Positions 1 to 10,200 of a stretch of DNA of 34,035 bases are shown in pieces. Origin of the DNA: CAYYJM01 sp964471755 (GTDB taxonomy: Bacteria; Planctomycetota; Planctomycetia; Gemmatales; Gemmataceae); assembly GCA_964471755.1 (NCBI GenBank), contig CAYYJM010000032.1:1-34035 (forward strand), read 5' to 3'. The translations under genes were made by a program, and so were the position numbers. Each line of letters starts with the position of its first letter. The stretch's first letter is position 1. The notes under the pieces are model-generated. The model had not been told where the DNA came from and did no database searches. It was given only the letters and a program-made list of their open reading frames with translations.

Positions 1-479
1 TTCCGGCTGGACTGATAGTAATCCCGAGCCGGGATGCCGTGGCGGAAGGCGGCCAGTTCGAGCAGGGGCAGATCGAAGCCGCGTCCGTTGAACGTCACCA
101 GCTTCGGCTGATAATGGCAGACGCCCTTCCAGAAGAGCCGGACCATCTCCTCGGAGCGATACTGCGGCGCATCGAGACAGGTCAACGCCTGGATGGAGAA
201 GTCGTCCGCCACGCGCAGGACGCTGATGGCGACGGGCGTCTGAAAGCTCACCGGCAGGAAGTCCGAGCCGGTCGTCGAGGCCTCGCGAGCCTCCTCCTGA
301 GCCCGGGCGATGGCCTGCTCGGGCGTCAGGTCCTCCTGCGGATACTTCACCCGCTGGATCAGCTGGCCATCGGGGATGCTCTCCGTGTCGAAGATCAGGA
401 ACGCCGTCGCCGGACCTTGCGACCTGCGCTGCCCGCGTCGGGCGGCGATCTCGGCGCTGATGCTCGTGCTGTCCACCAT
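1..479 (-). CDS. PolB-like 3'-5' exonuclease (partial, 3' end outside window)
   Basis: The gene runs leftwards off the window, so only the N-terminal 159 or so residues are visible. Translating the minus strand from the ATG at 479 gives a ~25-residue lead, then FDTES with the D-x-E pair of DEDD exonucleases (motif I). About 100 residues later comes FNGRGFDLPLLEL, the motif II region with its asparagine and aspartate. This order matches the predicted 3'-5' exonuclease family related to the proofreading domain of PolB (Pfam DNA_pol_B_exo2, PF10108). Such proteins are expected to trim DNA or RNA 3' ends in the cytoplasm using two metal ions; the physiological substrate is not known to me. Motif III (YxxxD) would lie outside the window. 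The start is the first ATG in frame; a GTG directly follows it and no strong ribosome-binding site is seen. It is divergent from the phosphoesterase gene. Confidence 0.85.
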   Translation of the reverse strand, partial: MVDSTSISAEIAARRGQRRSQGPATAFLIFDTESIPDGQLIQRVKYPQEDLTPEQAIARAQEEAREASTTGSDFLPVSFQTPVAISVLRVADDFSIQALTCLDAPQYRSEEMVRLFWKGVCHYQPKLVTFNGRGFDLPLLELAAFRHGIPARDYYQSSR

Positions 480-636
480 GATGCGAGCGCCCCTGGGACC
501 GTAGCAAATGTACCGTATCCTACTGATCTTCGCCGACACGCCCCCTCCGGTCAAGGACCGACCCGTAAGGACCGCTCGAGCCTCCCTTCCGAGGCGCTCG
601 ACTCTGCGGGTTGTTCCGTCTGCGCCCGGCATACGC

Positions 637-642
637 TACAAT
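637..642 (+). promoter_or_regulatory. possible -10 element upstream of phosphoesterase gene
   Basis: TACAAT lies about 88 bases before the ATG at 731 in the 251-base divergent region. A -35 match is weak: TTCCGT at 17 bases spacing, or TTGTTC at an overlong 20. The same TACAATGA string occurs before the ABC operon at 11470. The rest of the 480-730 gap shows nothing else recognisable. Confidence 0.35.
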
Positions 643-730
643 GAACCCTGGACGCCTCCGCGGCACGGGAAGGAGGCGTTGCGGGGGTTGCGTGAACGCC
701 TGTCCCCGTTCCCGATTCGGCGTGGAATGC

Positions 731-1693
731 ATGGGTATGAGCCTCGTCCAACCCCTGGCCGACGGACCGCTCGACATCGTCGGCGACGTCCACGGCGAGA
801 TCGACGCCCTGGAAGCGTTGCTGTATCGTCTGGGCTACACCGTGCGCGGCGATCACCCTCAGGGCCGCCGACTGGTCTTCCTCGGCGACCTGGTCGATCG
901 CGGCCCCGACAGCCCCGCCGTGGTCGATCGCATCCAGCGTCTCATCGACAGCGGTCGGGCCCAGGCGATCCTCGGCAATCACGAGCTGAACATCCTGCTC
1001 GGCAGCCGGAAGGTGGGCAACGGCTGGTTCTACAACGAACCGGAGGCGCTCGATCGCTCCGGGATTCTGGTCGCGCAGCGAGCCCTGCTCGACACGGCGA
1101 GCCGTTGCCGGGCGCTGGCCTTCTTCGCCTCGCTTCCGGTGGTTCTCGAACGGCCGGACCTGCGGCTGGTCCATGCCTGCTGGCACGTCGATCACGTCAA
1201 TCGACTGCGTGGCCACAGTGAGGCCGTCGAGCTGTATCATGAGTACAGCCAGGAGATTGAGCGGAACCTGGATCGTGAGGGAGTGACCGACCACGGCCTG
1301 CGGAAGCTCGCCCGGCAGAATCGCAATCCGATCAAGGTGTTGACCAGCGGTCTGGAGGAGCGCCGCATGGCTCCGCTGGAGATCGGACCGCGGCATCACT
1401 GGGAGGCGCGCGTCCCGTGGTGGCTCGGCTACCGGGATGCGGTCATGGTCGTCTTCGGTCATTACTGGCGGCAGCCGGTCAACGGTGACCACGACTCGCT
1501 GCATCTGTTCGGCAATCTGAGCCCGTACGCTCGTCTGGGTCGGGGCTGGACCATGTGTCTGGACTACTCGGTCGGCAAGCGCTACCGGGAACGTCGGCCG
1601 GGAGCGGGCGTCTTCCACACGAGCCTGGCCGCCCTGCGCTGGCCGGAACGGCTCCTGGTCTTCGACAATCGGCCCGCCACACGGCTGGAATGA
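731..1693 (+). CDS. calcineurin-like metallophosphoesterase
   Basis: A 320-residue phosphoesterase carrying the full motif series of the calcineurin-like superfamily (PF00149): GDVHGE near residue 16, GDLVDRGPDS near 57, GNHE near 84, a histidine in HACWH near 150, and GHYW near 247. These residues bind the two catalytic metals, so the enzyme should be active on phosphoesters. The motif spacing and GDVHGE start resemble PrpE/ApaH-type protein phosphatases or dinucleoside tetraphosphatases, but the substrate cannot be read from sequence. There is no signal peptide, so it is cytoplasmic. The ATG at 731 is chosen because it is the first after the probable promoter and sits 15 residues before motif I; a second in-frame ATG at 737 is equally possible. 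An open frame extends to 611 but the extension is arginine- and cysteine-rich and unlikely. It ends 23 bases from the convergent lipoprotein gene. Confidence 0.88.
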   Translation: MGMSLVQPLADGPLDIVGDVHGEIDALEALLYRLGYTVRGDHPQGRRLVFLGDLVDRGPDSPAVVDRIQRLIDSGRAQAILGNHELNILLGSRKVGNGWFYNEPEALDRSGILVAQRALLDTASRCRALAFFASLPVVLERPDLRLVHACWHVDHVNRLRGHSEAVELYHEYSQEIERNLDREGVTDHGLRKLARQNRNPIKVLTSGLEERRMAPLEIGPRHHWEARVPWWLGYRDAVMVVFGHYWRQPVNGDHDSLHLFGNLSPYARLGRGWTMCLDYSVGKRYRERRPGAGVFHTSLAALRWPERLLVFDNRPATRLE

Positions 1694-1716
1694 CGATCAC
1701 TCGCGGCCGTCTCCCG

Positions 1717-2574
1717 TCACGGCACACGTGGCGTCCCGGCCAGCGGCTGGCTCGGCTCCGGCTCCGGATGCGTGAAGCGAACGTCACGCCGATTCTCGAA
1801 CGGATCGGGAATGCTCTGCCGGCTGAACGGCACCGCCGTCTGTCGAACCGGAATCGGAGCCGCGATCACCGCCGTCAGCGACTGGGCCCGCGTGGCGTCT
1901 TCCAGGGAAGCACGATCGGGCACGAACGCAGCCAGCAGCGGCAGCGAGGGAGTCTCGGCCGGGTCGGGCCGCTCGGCTCGTGTCTTCGGCCCTGTCGGAA
2001 AGACCACCGGTGCCGGCGCGATCGGAGCCGCCGGAGAACCCGGAAGCTCCTCGGTCAAGGTCGCCTGCGGAACGAGGGCTCCACGCGGCGACAGCGGAGC
2101 GAGGCGGACGACGTTCAGCGTCGGCCCGGGCAGCCCGGTTGGGTGTTCGATGCTGCCCGGCCCCGACAGATGACGCGGCTCGTCGGTTCGCTCCAGGATC
2201 GCCGCCAGCGACACGCGCGGCGGCAGGATCTTCCGCAGCAGCGCGCCGCCGGCATCGTCGGGAAAGCGGAACTCGGTCGTCGTCTCTTCCGACTGGGCTG
2301 CGGCGTCCTGCGGGCCCGGTTTCGCGGCCGCCTGAACGAGTGCCGGCTGCTTCGGCGAAGCAGGCTCACCCGGCGTCGCCTGAGGAGGCACTTCCTCGGG
2401 CACGACGGCCAGCAACGGAGCCGACGGGCCGGGGGCCGCTTCGCGCTCGCCCGATCCCGTCGCGGTCGCCGGCCTTGCCTCGGCCTGCGAGTGAAGGGCC
2501 GTCCTCTGACCGCAACCACACAACGCGAACAACGCCACGGCGAGCAGAACCGGCAGATCGATCGAGTAGCGCAT
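1717..2574 (-). CDS. proline-rich putative lipoprotein
   Basis: A 285-residue protein of no recognised family. The N-terminus has a hydrophobic stretch (residues 7-18) ending in LCGC, a plausible though not ideal lipobox with Cys21 as the lipidated residue. It is therefore probably a periplasmic or outer-membrane lipoprotein. The rest is rich in proline, alanine and glutamate and looks largely disordered; a conserved-looking tail PDPFENRRDVRF near residue 255 is the most structured-looking part. It is the last gene of the five-gene minus-strand operon, 17 bases after the YdjY-domain gene, and abuts the convergent phosphoesterase gene. The start ATG follows directly on the operon spacing. The function is unknown; a structural or adaptor role in the envelope with the propeller and TPR proteins is inference only. 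Confidence 0.72.
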   Translation of the reverse strand: MRYSIDLPVLLAVALFALCGCGQRTALHSQAEARPATATGSGEREAAPGPSAPLLAVVPEEVPPQATPGEPASPKQPALVQAAAKPGPQDAAAQSEETTTEFRFPDDAGGALLRKILPPRVSLAAILERTDEPRHLSGPGSIEHPTGLPGPTLNVVRLAPLSPRGALVPQATLTEELPGSPAAPIAPAPVVFPTGPKTRAERPDPAETPSLPLLAAFVPDRASLEDATRAQSLTAVIAAPIPVRQTAVPFSRQSIPDPFENRRDVRFTHPEPEPSQPLAGTPRVP

Positions 2575-2591
2575 CGAGTGTCCCCGTGGAG

Positions 2592-3281
2592 TTACTTCGG
2601 AAGCTCAAGAATGAGTTTGACCGGCGTGCCTTCCTTCGGCAGCACCTTCTTGTCGGTGTCCAGTTTGACGTACTTCTCTTCCTTCATCGTCAGGTTGGTC
2701 TGGAAGACCGTCTCATCGCTGACGGGGAAGATCGTGATCAGCGTCCCTGTCGTGTCGGCTCCGTAAACCCGAACGTCGGGCTTCTCCGGATCGACGCTCT
2801 TCATCACGCTGCCCGTGAATCGCCACTGGAGCGGTGGCAGATTTCGGGCCGTCTTGATGTCCACGAGAGCCTTCTCGATGGGCAGCTTCCGGGTGCCGCC
2901 GCCCTCGGTGGGAATCTCGATCGCGATGCGGACGGCCGGGCCCTGCGGCGGCTTCGGGGCCTCGCCGCGAACCGGCGCACCCGGCTTGAGGCCGAGCGAC
3001 TCCAGTGCCTTGTGGATGTCACTCGGTTTGGCCTCGTAGGTCAAGACCGTCTCGTGGGCCTTCTGCCCTTTCGGGTAGGCCCACGAGGCGATCACCTCGA
3101 TCGGGTAGATCTCCTTGAACTTCTCGTCGTTGATCTTGCGCGGAGCGATCTTGCAATCGATGCTGACCGTCCGGGCGACCCGATCCACGGTTACGCCGGG
3201 CGTCGGTTCCTGAGCCGGGAGCAGGCTCCCCGTCAGCAGGCCGCACAGGACGAACAGCCCGATCCGTGTGATTCGTCGCAT
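2592..3281 (-). CDS. YdjY-domain exported protein
   Basis: A 229-residue protein with a clear signal peptide (residues 1-23, ending LLPAQ), followed by the pattern of YdjY-domain proteins common in planctomycetes. It opens with the strand GVTVDRVARTVSIDCKIA, then IEVIASWAYPKGQKAHETVLTYEAKPSDIHKALESLGLKPG, and later strands bearing VRIAIEIPTEGG and WRFTGSVM. The biochemical function of YdjY domains is not established; they are periplasmic or surface proteins often found with redox or propeller proteins. It is the fourth gene of the operon: the propeller gene ends 24 bases upstream and the lipoprotein gene starts 17 bases downstream, so co-transcription is very likely. I see no odd features. 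Confidence 0.85.
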   Translation of the reverse strand: MRRITRIGLFVLCGLLTGSLLPAQEPTPGVTVDRVARTVSIDCKIAPRKINDEKFKEIYPIEVIASWAYPKGQKAHETVLTYEAKPSDIHKALESLGLKPGAPVRGEAPKPPQGPAVRIAIEIPTEGGGTRKLPIEKALVDIKTARNLPPLQWRFTGSVMKSVDPEKPDVRVYGADTTGTLITIFPVSDETVFQTNLTMKEEKYVKLDTDKKVLPKEGTPVKLILELPK

Positions 3282-3305
3282 GGGTTCTCTCCGGTGGTTC
3301 GTGGT

Positions 3306-4718
3306 TCACGGTAAGCCAAGGCACACGACGACCGTCGGCTGCCGGGCGGCCGGGCCGTCCACGTTGCACGTCGCGACGTAGAGCCGGCCACCGTGGACGA
3401 TCGGCCCGCCATAGACCAGACCCGGAGCCTTGACCGCCGGATCCTTGCCCAGGTCGAGCGTCCATTTCACCGCCCCATCCCGGATGCCGATGGCGTGGAT
3501 GACGCCGCTCAGATCGCCGGCATAGACCACGTCTCCGGCGATGGCCGGCGGCGCGAAGAACGGCATCTTCGTCGTGTAGATCCAGCGCCGTTCGCCGGTC
3601 GCCAGGTCGAAGGCGCGGACCTTGCCGTCGGTCGCCGTCGTGACGGCGATCCCCTCGGCCAGAGCCGCGCAGGAGACGACGCCGGCCGGGATCGCCTTGC
3701 GCCACTTCTCCTTGCCCGTGGCCACGTCGAACGCCGCGATCTCGCCCTTCGCTCCGCGCAGCAGCTTCAGGTCGTAGCCGATGTTGCTGCCGGTCACGAC
3801 GGCCGTGTCGCCGCTCACCGATGGCCCGCCCCAGGGGTTGAGCGTCAGGGCCGTTCGCCATTTCTGCTCGCCGGTCTTCGCGTCGAGAGCGAACAGGGCC
3901 CGGTCGCCGACCTTCTCCTGATCGAGAAACGCCGACGCGGCCAGGATGCGGTCGCCGACCACGGCCACCGGAGCATCGACGTGCCATTTCTCCTTGCCCG
4001 TCTGCCAGACGAGCTTCGGACTGGCTCGCGGCAGCTGGTCGTCACTCGGTGGAATGGCGAACATCGGGTTCGTCTTTTTGTCCTGCTCGTACTTCGCCTG
4101 GAGCTTCGTCCACTCGGCATCGAGTGTCTTCCGGATGTCAGCCGGCGACATCGCCTTGCCATCGAGACTCAGCGCTTTCGTGTCGAGGCAAAGAACCCCG
4201 GCCGCGCCGCCGCCGAGGTAGACCTTGCCCGCGACGACGGTCGGCGAGCCTTCCAGGTGGACGAGGTTGCCCGGCAGCGCGAACTGCCACAGGACGCCGC
4301 CCCGGTCCGCACGCAGACAGTGGAGGATGGCTCCATCTGTCTGATGCATGCCATCGCCGAAGATGAGCTGCCCCTCGACGACGGCCGGCGAACTGACGCT
4401 GGGCAGCTTGAGCAGCGGAGCCGACCGTGACCAGACGACGCGCTGCTTCGCGGCCGGGTCGGTGGCGAAGGCGAACAGCGTCGGCACATTGAAGCCGCCG
4501 AGGCCGGCGAGGACCATCTCGTTGCCGGCCGGCACCGGCGCGGCGATGAAATGATCCTGGCCCTTGTGAACCCAGAGGACCTTCGGCATCGTCGTCGGGC
4601 CGGGTTTGCCGTCGGTGTGGCCGGTGCGCTGGGGATTGCCACGGTAGGTCGCCCACGGCTCGACCGCCCCGAGCGGGGCGACGAGCAGCAGGAACAGCAG
4701 GGCGGTGCAGATACGCAT
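3306..4718 (-). CDS. exported PQQ-like beta-propeller protein (BamB-like fold)
   Basis: A 470-residue protein with signal peptide (residues 1-18) and the planctomycete-typical opening WATYRGNPQRTG. Repeated blade motifs follow: SSPAVVEGQLIFGDG, GSPTVVAGKVYLGGG, APVAVVGDRILAAS, ALDAKTGEQKWR, AFDVATGKEKWR, AFDLATGERRWIY and GGPIVHGGRLYVA. This is the PQQ-enzyme-like repeat family (PF13360/PF01011), which folds into a propeller. The alternation of 'D-x-x-T-G-x-x-x-W' strands indicates about seven or eight blades. No catalytic residues of a quinoprotein dehydrogenase are evident, so a binding or scaffold role like BamB is more likely than an enzyme. It is the third gene of the envelope operon, 14 bases after the FG-GAP gene. 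Confidence is high for the fold and low for any specific role. Confidence 0.9.
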   Translation of the reverse strand: MRICTALLFLLLVAPLGAVEPWATYRGNPQRTGHTDGKPGPTTMPKVLWVHKGQDHFIAAPVPAGNEMVLAGLGGFNVPTLFAFATDPAAKQRVVWSRSAPLLKLPSVSSPAVVEGQLIFGDGMHQTDGAILHCLRADRGGVLWQFALPGNLVHLEGSPTVVAGKVYLGGGAAGVLCLDTKALSLDGKAMSPADIRKTLDAEWTKLQAKYEQDKKTNPMFAIPPSDDQLPRASPKLVWQTGKEKWHVDAPVAVVGDRILAASAFLDQEKVGDRALFALDAKTGEQKWRTALTLNPWGGPSVSGDTAVVTGSNIGYDLKLLRGAKGEIAAFDVATGKEKWRKAIPAGVVSCAALAEGIAVTTATDGKVRAFDLATGERRWIYTTKMPFFAPPAIAGDVVYAGDLSGVIHAIGIRDGAVKWTLDLGKDPAVKAPGLVYGGPIVHGGRLYVATCNVDGPAARQPTVVVCLGLP

Positions 4719-4732
4719 GAGGACCCGTCTCC

Positions 4733-7195
4733 TTACTCGATCACACTCCGCGTCGGCGTCGTCGGCACGGCGAGGGCCTTTTCCCGCTTCTGGCCGTTCG
4801 ACGCGATCACCTCGACCTTGTACGCCCCCGGCGGCACGGCGAACCGGGCCACGGGCGGCATCTGTCCACCACGGCCATCGCCGCCGGAAACCTGCGTCGT
4901 GGCCAGCAGCTTGCCGTTCGGGTCGAGCAGGCGAACCGTGCTGCCGACGACGCCGACCTTGCCGGCGACGGTCACGCTCACCGGCGTCTTCTTCGCCACC
5001 TGGGCGAACTCGGGGTTGCCCAGCAGGACGACCGAGTCCTGGCCCTCATTGTTGAAGATCATGTCGAGCATGCCGTCGTTGTTCAGGTCGGCCAGGCAGA
5101 CGGCCTGCGTGTTGAAGACCTTCTGACCCAGGCCGATCGTCGTCGTCGCGTCCTCGAAGTTGCCATCGTCCTTCTGGTGCAGGAAGCGATTCGGCCCGCC
5201 GATGCAGCCGAGAACGAGGTCGAGTCGGCCATCGTTGTCCACGTCGCCCCACGCGGCCGAGGTGATGCGGACGCTGCCCGTGTCGAGGCCGAGTTTCGCC
5301 GACACATCGGCGAAGCGGCCCTTGCCGTCGCTCTGGAACAGCTTGCAGGCGGTGCCCTGCGGCACGAGCAGATCGATTGCCCCATCGCCGTTGAAGTCGC
5401 CCGGCACCGGCCCGACCCGCCCCGGTGCGTAGGCAATGCCGTGGTTCTCGACCGTGCGATACCCCTCCGGCGTGTTGCGGACGAGCAGACCGGAGCCGCT
5501 GCCGTAGAGAAAGTCCGGTCGGCCGTCGCCATCGAAATCGAGGACGGTGAGGGTGTCCCCCTTGGCCTCGCTGCCGATGCCGGCGGCACCGAGGCCGACG
5601 GTGTCGGAGACATCGGTGAACGTCCAGGCCGGGCCGGCCGTCGGCACGTCGGCCTTCGCCTTGAAGTAGAAGCCCCAGGGGCCGCCGGTGTTGCAGATCT
5701 TGATCAGCAGCTGGTTCTTGCCCGGTCGCAGTTTGAGCGTCGCCAGGTTCTGATCCGGAGCGGCTCCCCGGCCGACGTTCTCGCTGATGATCTTGACGCC
5801 GTTGACCCAGACTGTCAGCGCGTCGTCACTGCCAAACGAGCAGGGCAGGTCGCGCGGCCGATCCGATTCGATCTCACGGTAGAGATAGGCGACGGCGGCC
5901 TGATCGCCGGCGAAGCTGTGAACCTGGCCGTCGGGATACTTCGCCTCCTGCCACTTGATGTCCGCTCCGCCCAGACCCTTGTAGGTCTTCTTCAGGTCGA
6001 TTTCCTGCTCGGGCGGATAGACGGTGGTGAAGCCCTGACCGCCGATGGAGGCGAACGGCCCGACGTGGTGCCAGCCGCCCATCGCGAAGCGGAGTTGGCC
6101 CGGTTTCGCCGGGCCGTCGTTGCGGTAGAGTCGCAGGCCGTGGAAGCCGTTGCCAAGCAGGAGATCGGGTCGGCCGTCGCCGTTCTGATCGGTCCAGGCG
6201 GCGCAGGTCAGGTTCCAGCCCGGTTGATGCGGCAGCAGATGGCTGTCGTCGCGGAAGTTGCCCTTGCCCTGATTCGTGTAGAGTTTCGGTCCCTGAGCCG
6301 TGGCCAGCAGCAGATCGGGCAGGCCATCGCCGTCGTAGTCGGCCCAGACGGTAGCCCGGCCGCCGCTGCCACCGGGCACGCTCACCTCGCTCATCGCCTC
6401 GCCGCCGTTTTGCAGGATGGCGACCCGACTCGCCCCGGCCAGGACGAGGTCGAGCTTGCCGTCCGCGTCGAGGTCCGTGCAGGCGATCGACTGGGCATCC
6501 GGATCGACGCGTGCCAGGCCTGAGATGTGCGTGAATCCCGGCAGGCCGCTGAGACGCCGGAAGTCCTCGCCGCCCCAGCCGACGAAGTCGCGTTTCGGGT
6601 TGTAGTCGTTGAGCTTGAGGCTGGCCCGCAGGCGCTGGATCTTCGCCCGCTGGAGTTGCAGGTCCATCGTGTTGCCGCTGACCATGCACGGCACGATGAC
6701 CTCGCGGCCGGTGAGGATCTCGGTCACGGCCCCGGCGAGTTTCTCCGGCCGACCGCAGAAACTGCGCAGCAGATACGGCTCGGCGTGGCTGTGATTCCAC
6801 CATTCGCCGCCGGCGTAGCACTGATACCAGTAGTTGCCGATGCACGTCTCGCTGGCACCGCCGTTGTGGAAGAAGACGGCCGTCTTGCCGACCTCGGCCC
6901 AGGCCATGGTGATCTTCCACTCGCGTTCGTGGAAGCCGGCCCGACCGATGTTGTGCTTGATCACCTCCTGCGGATGCTTCCCCTTGATGTCGCGGATCTT
7001 GCGGTAGATGATGAAGTTCTTCTCGCGGTCGATCGCCGTCACCTGCATCACGACGATGTTCGACGACAGATTGATGATCTGGCCGAGGCTGTGCGGCACT
7101 TCGACGTAGCCGCGCGCCGCCGGCGTCGTCAGCAGTGACAGCCCGGCGACAGCGATCAGGCCCAGGCCGAAGCGGAGAACGGTTCGCGTGGTCAT
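4733..7195 (-). CDS. exported FG-GAP/VCBS repeat protein
   Basis: An 820-residue exported protein. The signal peptide covers residues 1-29 (ending ARG-YVEV). Residues ~30-220 form a region I do not recognise, rich in Trp, His and Cys. Then come FG-GAP/VCBS repeats with DxDxDG calcium loops at about residues 240 (DLDADG), 287 (DYDGDG) and 337 (DQNGDG). A PA14- or carbohydrate-binding-like insert follows at ~400-530 (SDDALTVWVNG, LRPGKNQLLIKI). Four more repeats lie near 555 (DFDGDG), 601 (DFNGDG), 653 (DVDNDG) and 705 (DLNNDG). The tail (~740-820) resembles an ASPIC/UnbV domain. Such proteins are surface or periplasmic beta-propellers that bind calcium. The ATG at 7195 is chosen because it begins the signal peptide; the frame stays open upstream but that part lies within the preceding gene. 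It sits 35 bases after the TPR gene and 14 before the propeller gene. Confidence 0.9.
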   Translation of the reverse strand: MTTRTVLRFGLGLIAVAGLSLLTTPAARGYVEVPHSLGQIINLSSNIVVMQVTAIDREKNFIIYRKIRDIKGKHPQEVIKHNIGRAGFHEREWKITMAWAEVGKTAVFFHNGGASETCIGNYWYQCYAGGEWWNHSHAEPYLLRSFCGRPEKLAGAVTEILTGREVIVPCMVSGNTMDLQLQRAKIQRLRASLKLNDYNPKRDFVGWGGEDFRRLSGLPGFTHISGLARVDPDAQSIACTDLDADGKLDLVLAGASRVAILQNGGEAMSEVSVPGGSGGRATVWADYDGDGLPDLLLATAQGPKLYTNQGKGNFRDDSHLLPHQPGWNLTCAAWTDQNGDGRPDLLLGNGFHGLRLYRNDGPAKPGQLRFAMGGWHHVGPFASIGGQGFTTVYPPEQEIDLKKTYKGLGGADIKWQEAKYPDGQVHSFAGDQAAVAYLYREIESDRPRDLPCSFGSDDALTVWVNGVKIISENVGRGAAPDQNLATLKLRPGKNQLLIKICNTGGPWGFYFKAKADVPTAGPAWTFTDVSDTVGLGAAGIGSEAKGDTLTVLDFDGDGRPDFLYGSGSGLLVRNTPEGYRTVENHGIAYAPGRVGPVPGDFNGDGAIDLLVPQGTACKLFQSDGKGRFADVSAKLGLDTGSVRITSAAWGDVDNDGRLDLVLGCIGGPNRFLHQKDDGNFEDATTTIGLGQKVFNTQAVCLADLNNDGMLDMIFNNEGQDSVVLLGNPEFAQVAKKTPVSVTVAGKVGVVGSTVRLLDPNGKLLATTQVSGGDGRGGQMPPVARFAVPPGAYKVEVIASNGQKREKALAVPTTPTRSVIE

Positions 7196-7230
7196 GGACG
7201 GATTCCTCTTCCGGGCGAGCCGGGAGCGCC

Positions 7231-10200
7231 TCAACCCTTCTTCAACTCGTCGAGCCGCTGGCTGGCCGCCTTGGCCGGCTCGCTGTCGGGATGATCCTTG
7301 AGAAGCCGTTCCAGCACCTTGATCGCCAGGTCCGGCTTCTTGTCCTCGGCCAGAGCCCGTGCCGCCTCCAGCAGGGCGACCGCGCTCAGGTCGGGATAGT
7401 CGTAGGTGTACGGCACCACGAGCAGGGCCGTCGCCGCGTCGCCGAACCGCTTCTGGGCCAGCCGACACAGGCCGATGTTGATCTGCGCCTGAGCCGCCAG
7501 CTCGCTCGCGGTTCGTCGCGTCGTCTCGGTGTACGCGGTCACGGCCGGGTCGAACTGGCCGGTGTTCTGACGAGCCCAGCCGATGCCGTAGAAGGCGTCC
7601 GCCACCCAGGGACTGGTGCCGAAGCGCTGGGTCAGAAGCTCAAACGCCTGTCGGCTCGGCTCCCACTGCTTCTGCTGGCCCAGGACCTGACCCAGGCGCA
7701 GCAGCGCGCGATCGCTCACCCCCGCGATGTTCTGCAACGGCCCCTGATCGCGGAACGGCGTCAGACGCTTGAGGGCCTCGTCGAGCTTGCCCATCTGGAA
7801 CTCGCACTCGCCGGCCCGGTACAGGCCGTGAGCGTGGACGACGCTTTTGGGATTGGCCGCGATCGGCGTCACCTGCGTCAGGGCCGCTGGCAGATCGCCC
7901 TTGAGCATCAGCGACTGAGCCAGGCGAACCTTGATCCGGTCGGTCGTCTCCGTGGGCGGCTCCCGATCGAGGGCGTCCCTGAGCAGCTTGATGGCGGCGT
8001 CGTGGTCGCCGCGATCGCCGAGCAGTTCGGCCAGCTCAAAGCGGGCATCGACACTGAGGGCCGCGTCGGGGAAGGCGGCGATCAGGGCCTGATACTGGGC
8101 CCGGGCTCCTTGCTCGCCTGGCTGGAGCGGGATGCTCTTGAGCGGCACCTCCGGCGTCGGGATCGCCGGCACCGCGGCTCCGGGCGGCAGATTCCGGGCG
8201 ATCTCGTCGCGGCGTTTCTGGATCTGCTCCTGTTGCAGGCGGCGACGGTTGGTGGCGATCTCCTGGTCCGCCAGGCTGCGGAAGCACCAGGCCGCCTCGT
8301 AGTGCATGCGAGCCCGGGCCGGGTTCATCGGCTGAGCCTGCGCCAGTTTGCCCGCCGAGCTTTCCAGGAAGCCGATCGCGTCACGCAACTCCTTGACGGC
8401 GGCGTCCTGATTCTTCTGGGCCGCGTCGCGCTGCTGCGGATTGCTGGCGCTCTGCACCTGACGACTGGCATCGTCGAGTTTCTTCTGGGCCTCGTCGCGG
8501 GCACACTGGCCCGAGCGGAGGGCTGCCTCGGGAGCCTCGACCGACTGCGGATACTGCTGCAAGAGCAGGTTGAAGACAGTCCGCGCGTCGGCGAGCTTGT
8601 TCGCCTCACGGAGGCAGACGCCATGATGGTACATCACCAGCGGCACCCAGGCCGAGCGGGCCGGATCGGTCTTCATCGCCGGCTCGATGTCCCGGCGGAA
8701 GGCCGACAGCAGGTCGGCGGCCTGGGGAGCCTGATTCTGACGGCGCATCTGGATCGCCAGGTTGACGACGGCGAGTGGAGCGACCTCCGTCTGCCGCAGC
8801 GGCTCGGCGGTGAAGGCGCGCAGCTCGTTGACCGCACCGCCGACGTCGCCGGTCAGGGCTCGCACCTTGGCCTTCTCGATCCGGGCCTGGGCGGCCTGCT
8901 TGCTCTGCGGGTGCTTCTGGAGGATGGTGTCGTACGCTGTCCGGGCCTTGTTGATGGCGGCGTTCTTCGCCTCGGCCATGGCCAGCAACCCGGCCATCCG
9001 CTGCTGGGCCAGGCCGAGCTTGAGCAGCGCGTCCGGCAACTGCGGCGCGGTCGGATTCGCGCCGATGTAGCTGTCGAGTAGATCGCTCGCTTCCTTGAGC
9101 ATCTCCTCCATGCGCCCGGCTGTCAGGGCGTCCTCACCGGAAGTCGGAGCGGTTCGGATCAGGATGTCGGCCAACTGATACGGCACCAGGCCGAGGTCGC
9201 CGACGCGGTCGCCGGCCGGGATGGCGGCCAGCGTCTCGCGGGCCTTCTCCAGATCGCCCTTGCGGTACTGGCAGACGCCCAGGCCGTAGCGGGCCAGACT
9301 CACCTGAGCGAACTCGGGGAACTTCTCGACGACGACCGTGTAGCGCCGGATCGTCTCATCGAGCTGACGGGTGAGATTGGCGTCGCGGGCCGGCGACGGG
9401 GCCTGCTTCTCGATGCCGAGTGCGGTGAAGTAGGCGTTCTCGGCCAGGCGAAAGGCGATGGCCGGCAGGAAGACGCTCTGCGGGAACTGCCCCTGGAACT
9501 GCTGGCAGATCGTGTCCGAGCCGGAGTAGTCGCCGCTCAGGTGCAGGGCCGTCGCCAGGGACAGGGTGAACTCCTCGCGCCGGGTCGGCAGGATGTTCTC
9601 GTTGAGGAGCTGGCGGTAAACGTCGCCGGCTTCCTTGAACAGTTTCGTCGCCTGATAGGTATCGGCCAGGTCGGCCAGGATCTCGGCCCGGCGACTCTTC
9701 GCGTCGGGGCTGGGCGGATTGGCCGAGGCCAGCTGGTTGGCCCGGTCGGCCGCCTTGCGCAGCGTCTCCGCTGCGGTCTTCATCGCGGCCTGCTGGGCGG
9801 CGACGTTGGCCGGGTCGGCCGCCTGGATCTGGGCCTTGCCCAGCCAGTACCACGCCTGATCCTGCAAGGCGGGATACTTCGTCGCCACGTCGTTGAGCGT
9901 CTTCGTCGCCTCGGGGAACGCCTTCAGCTGCACCTGACAGAAGCCGAGCCGGAGCAGGGCATCGCCCAGGACGGCCGACGACGGGAACTGCTGGGCGAAC
10001 TCGGCGAAGTGCTTCTGAGCGTCGGCGAACTTGCCGTCCTCGTATTGCAGGACGCCGAGAAAGAGGGTGGCCCGGGCGACGTGTTCGGGCGGTTCCTTGA
10101 CGAGGGCCTCCAGCCGGGCCTTCTCCTCGGGATTGTTCAGGTACTGGGCCGGATTCCGGAGGGCCTCCTGCGCCGCCTTCTTCGCCGTGGCATGGCCGCT

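Noticed and set aside
551..1618. Minus-strand open frame opposite the phosphoesterase gene
   Set aside because: No motif, and it overlaps a gene with all catalytic motifs intact.
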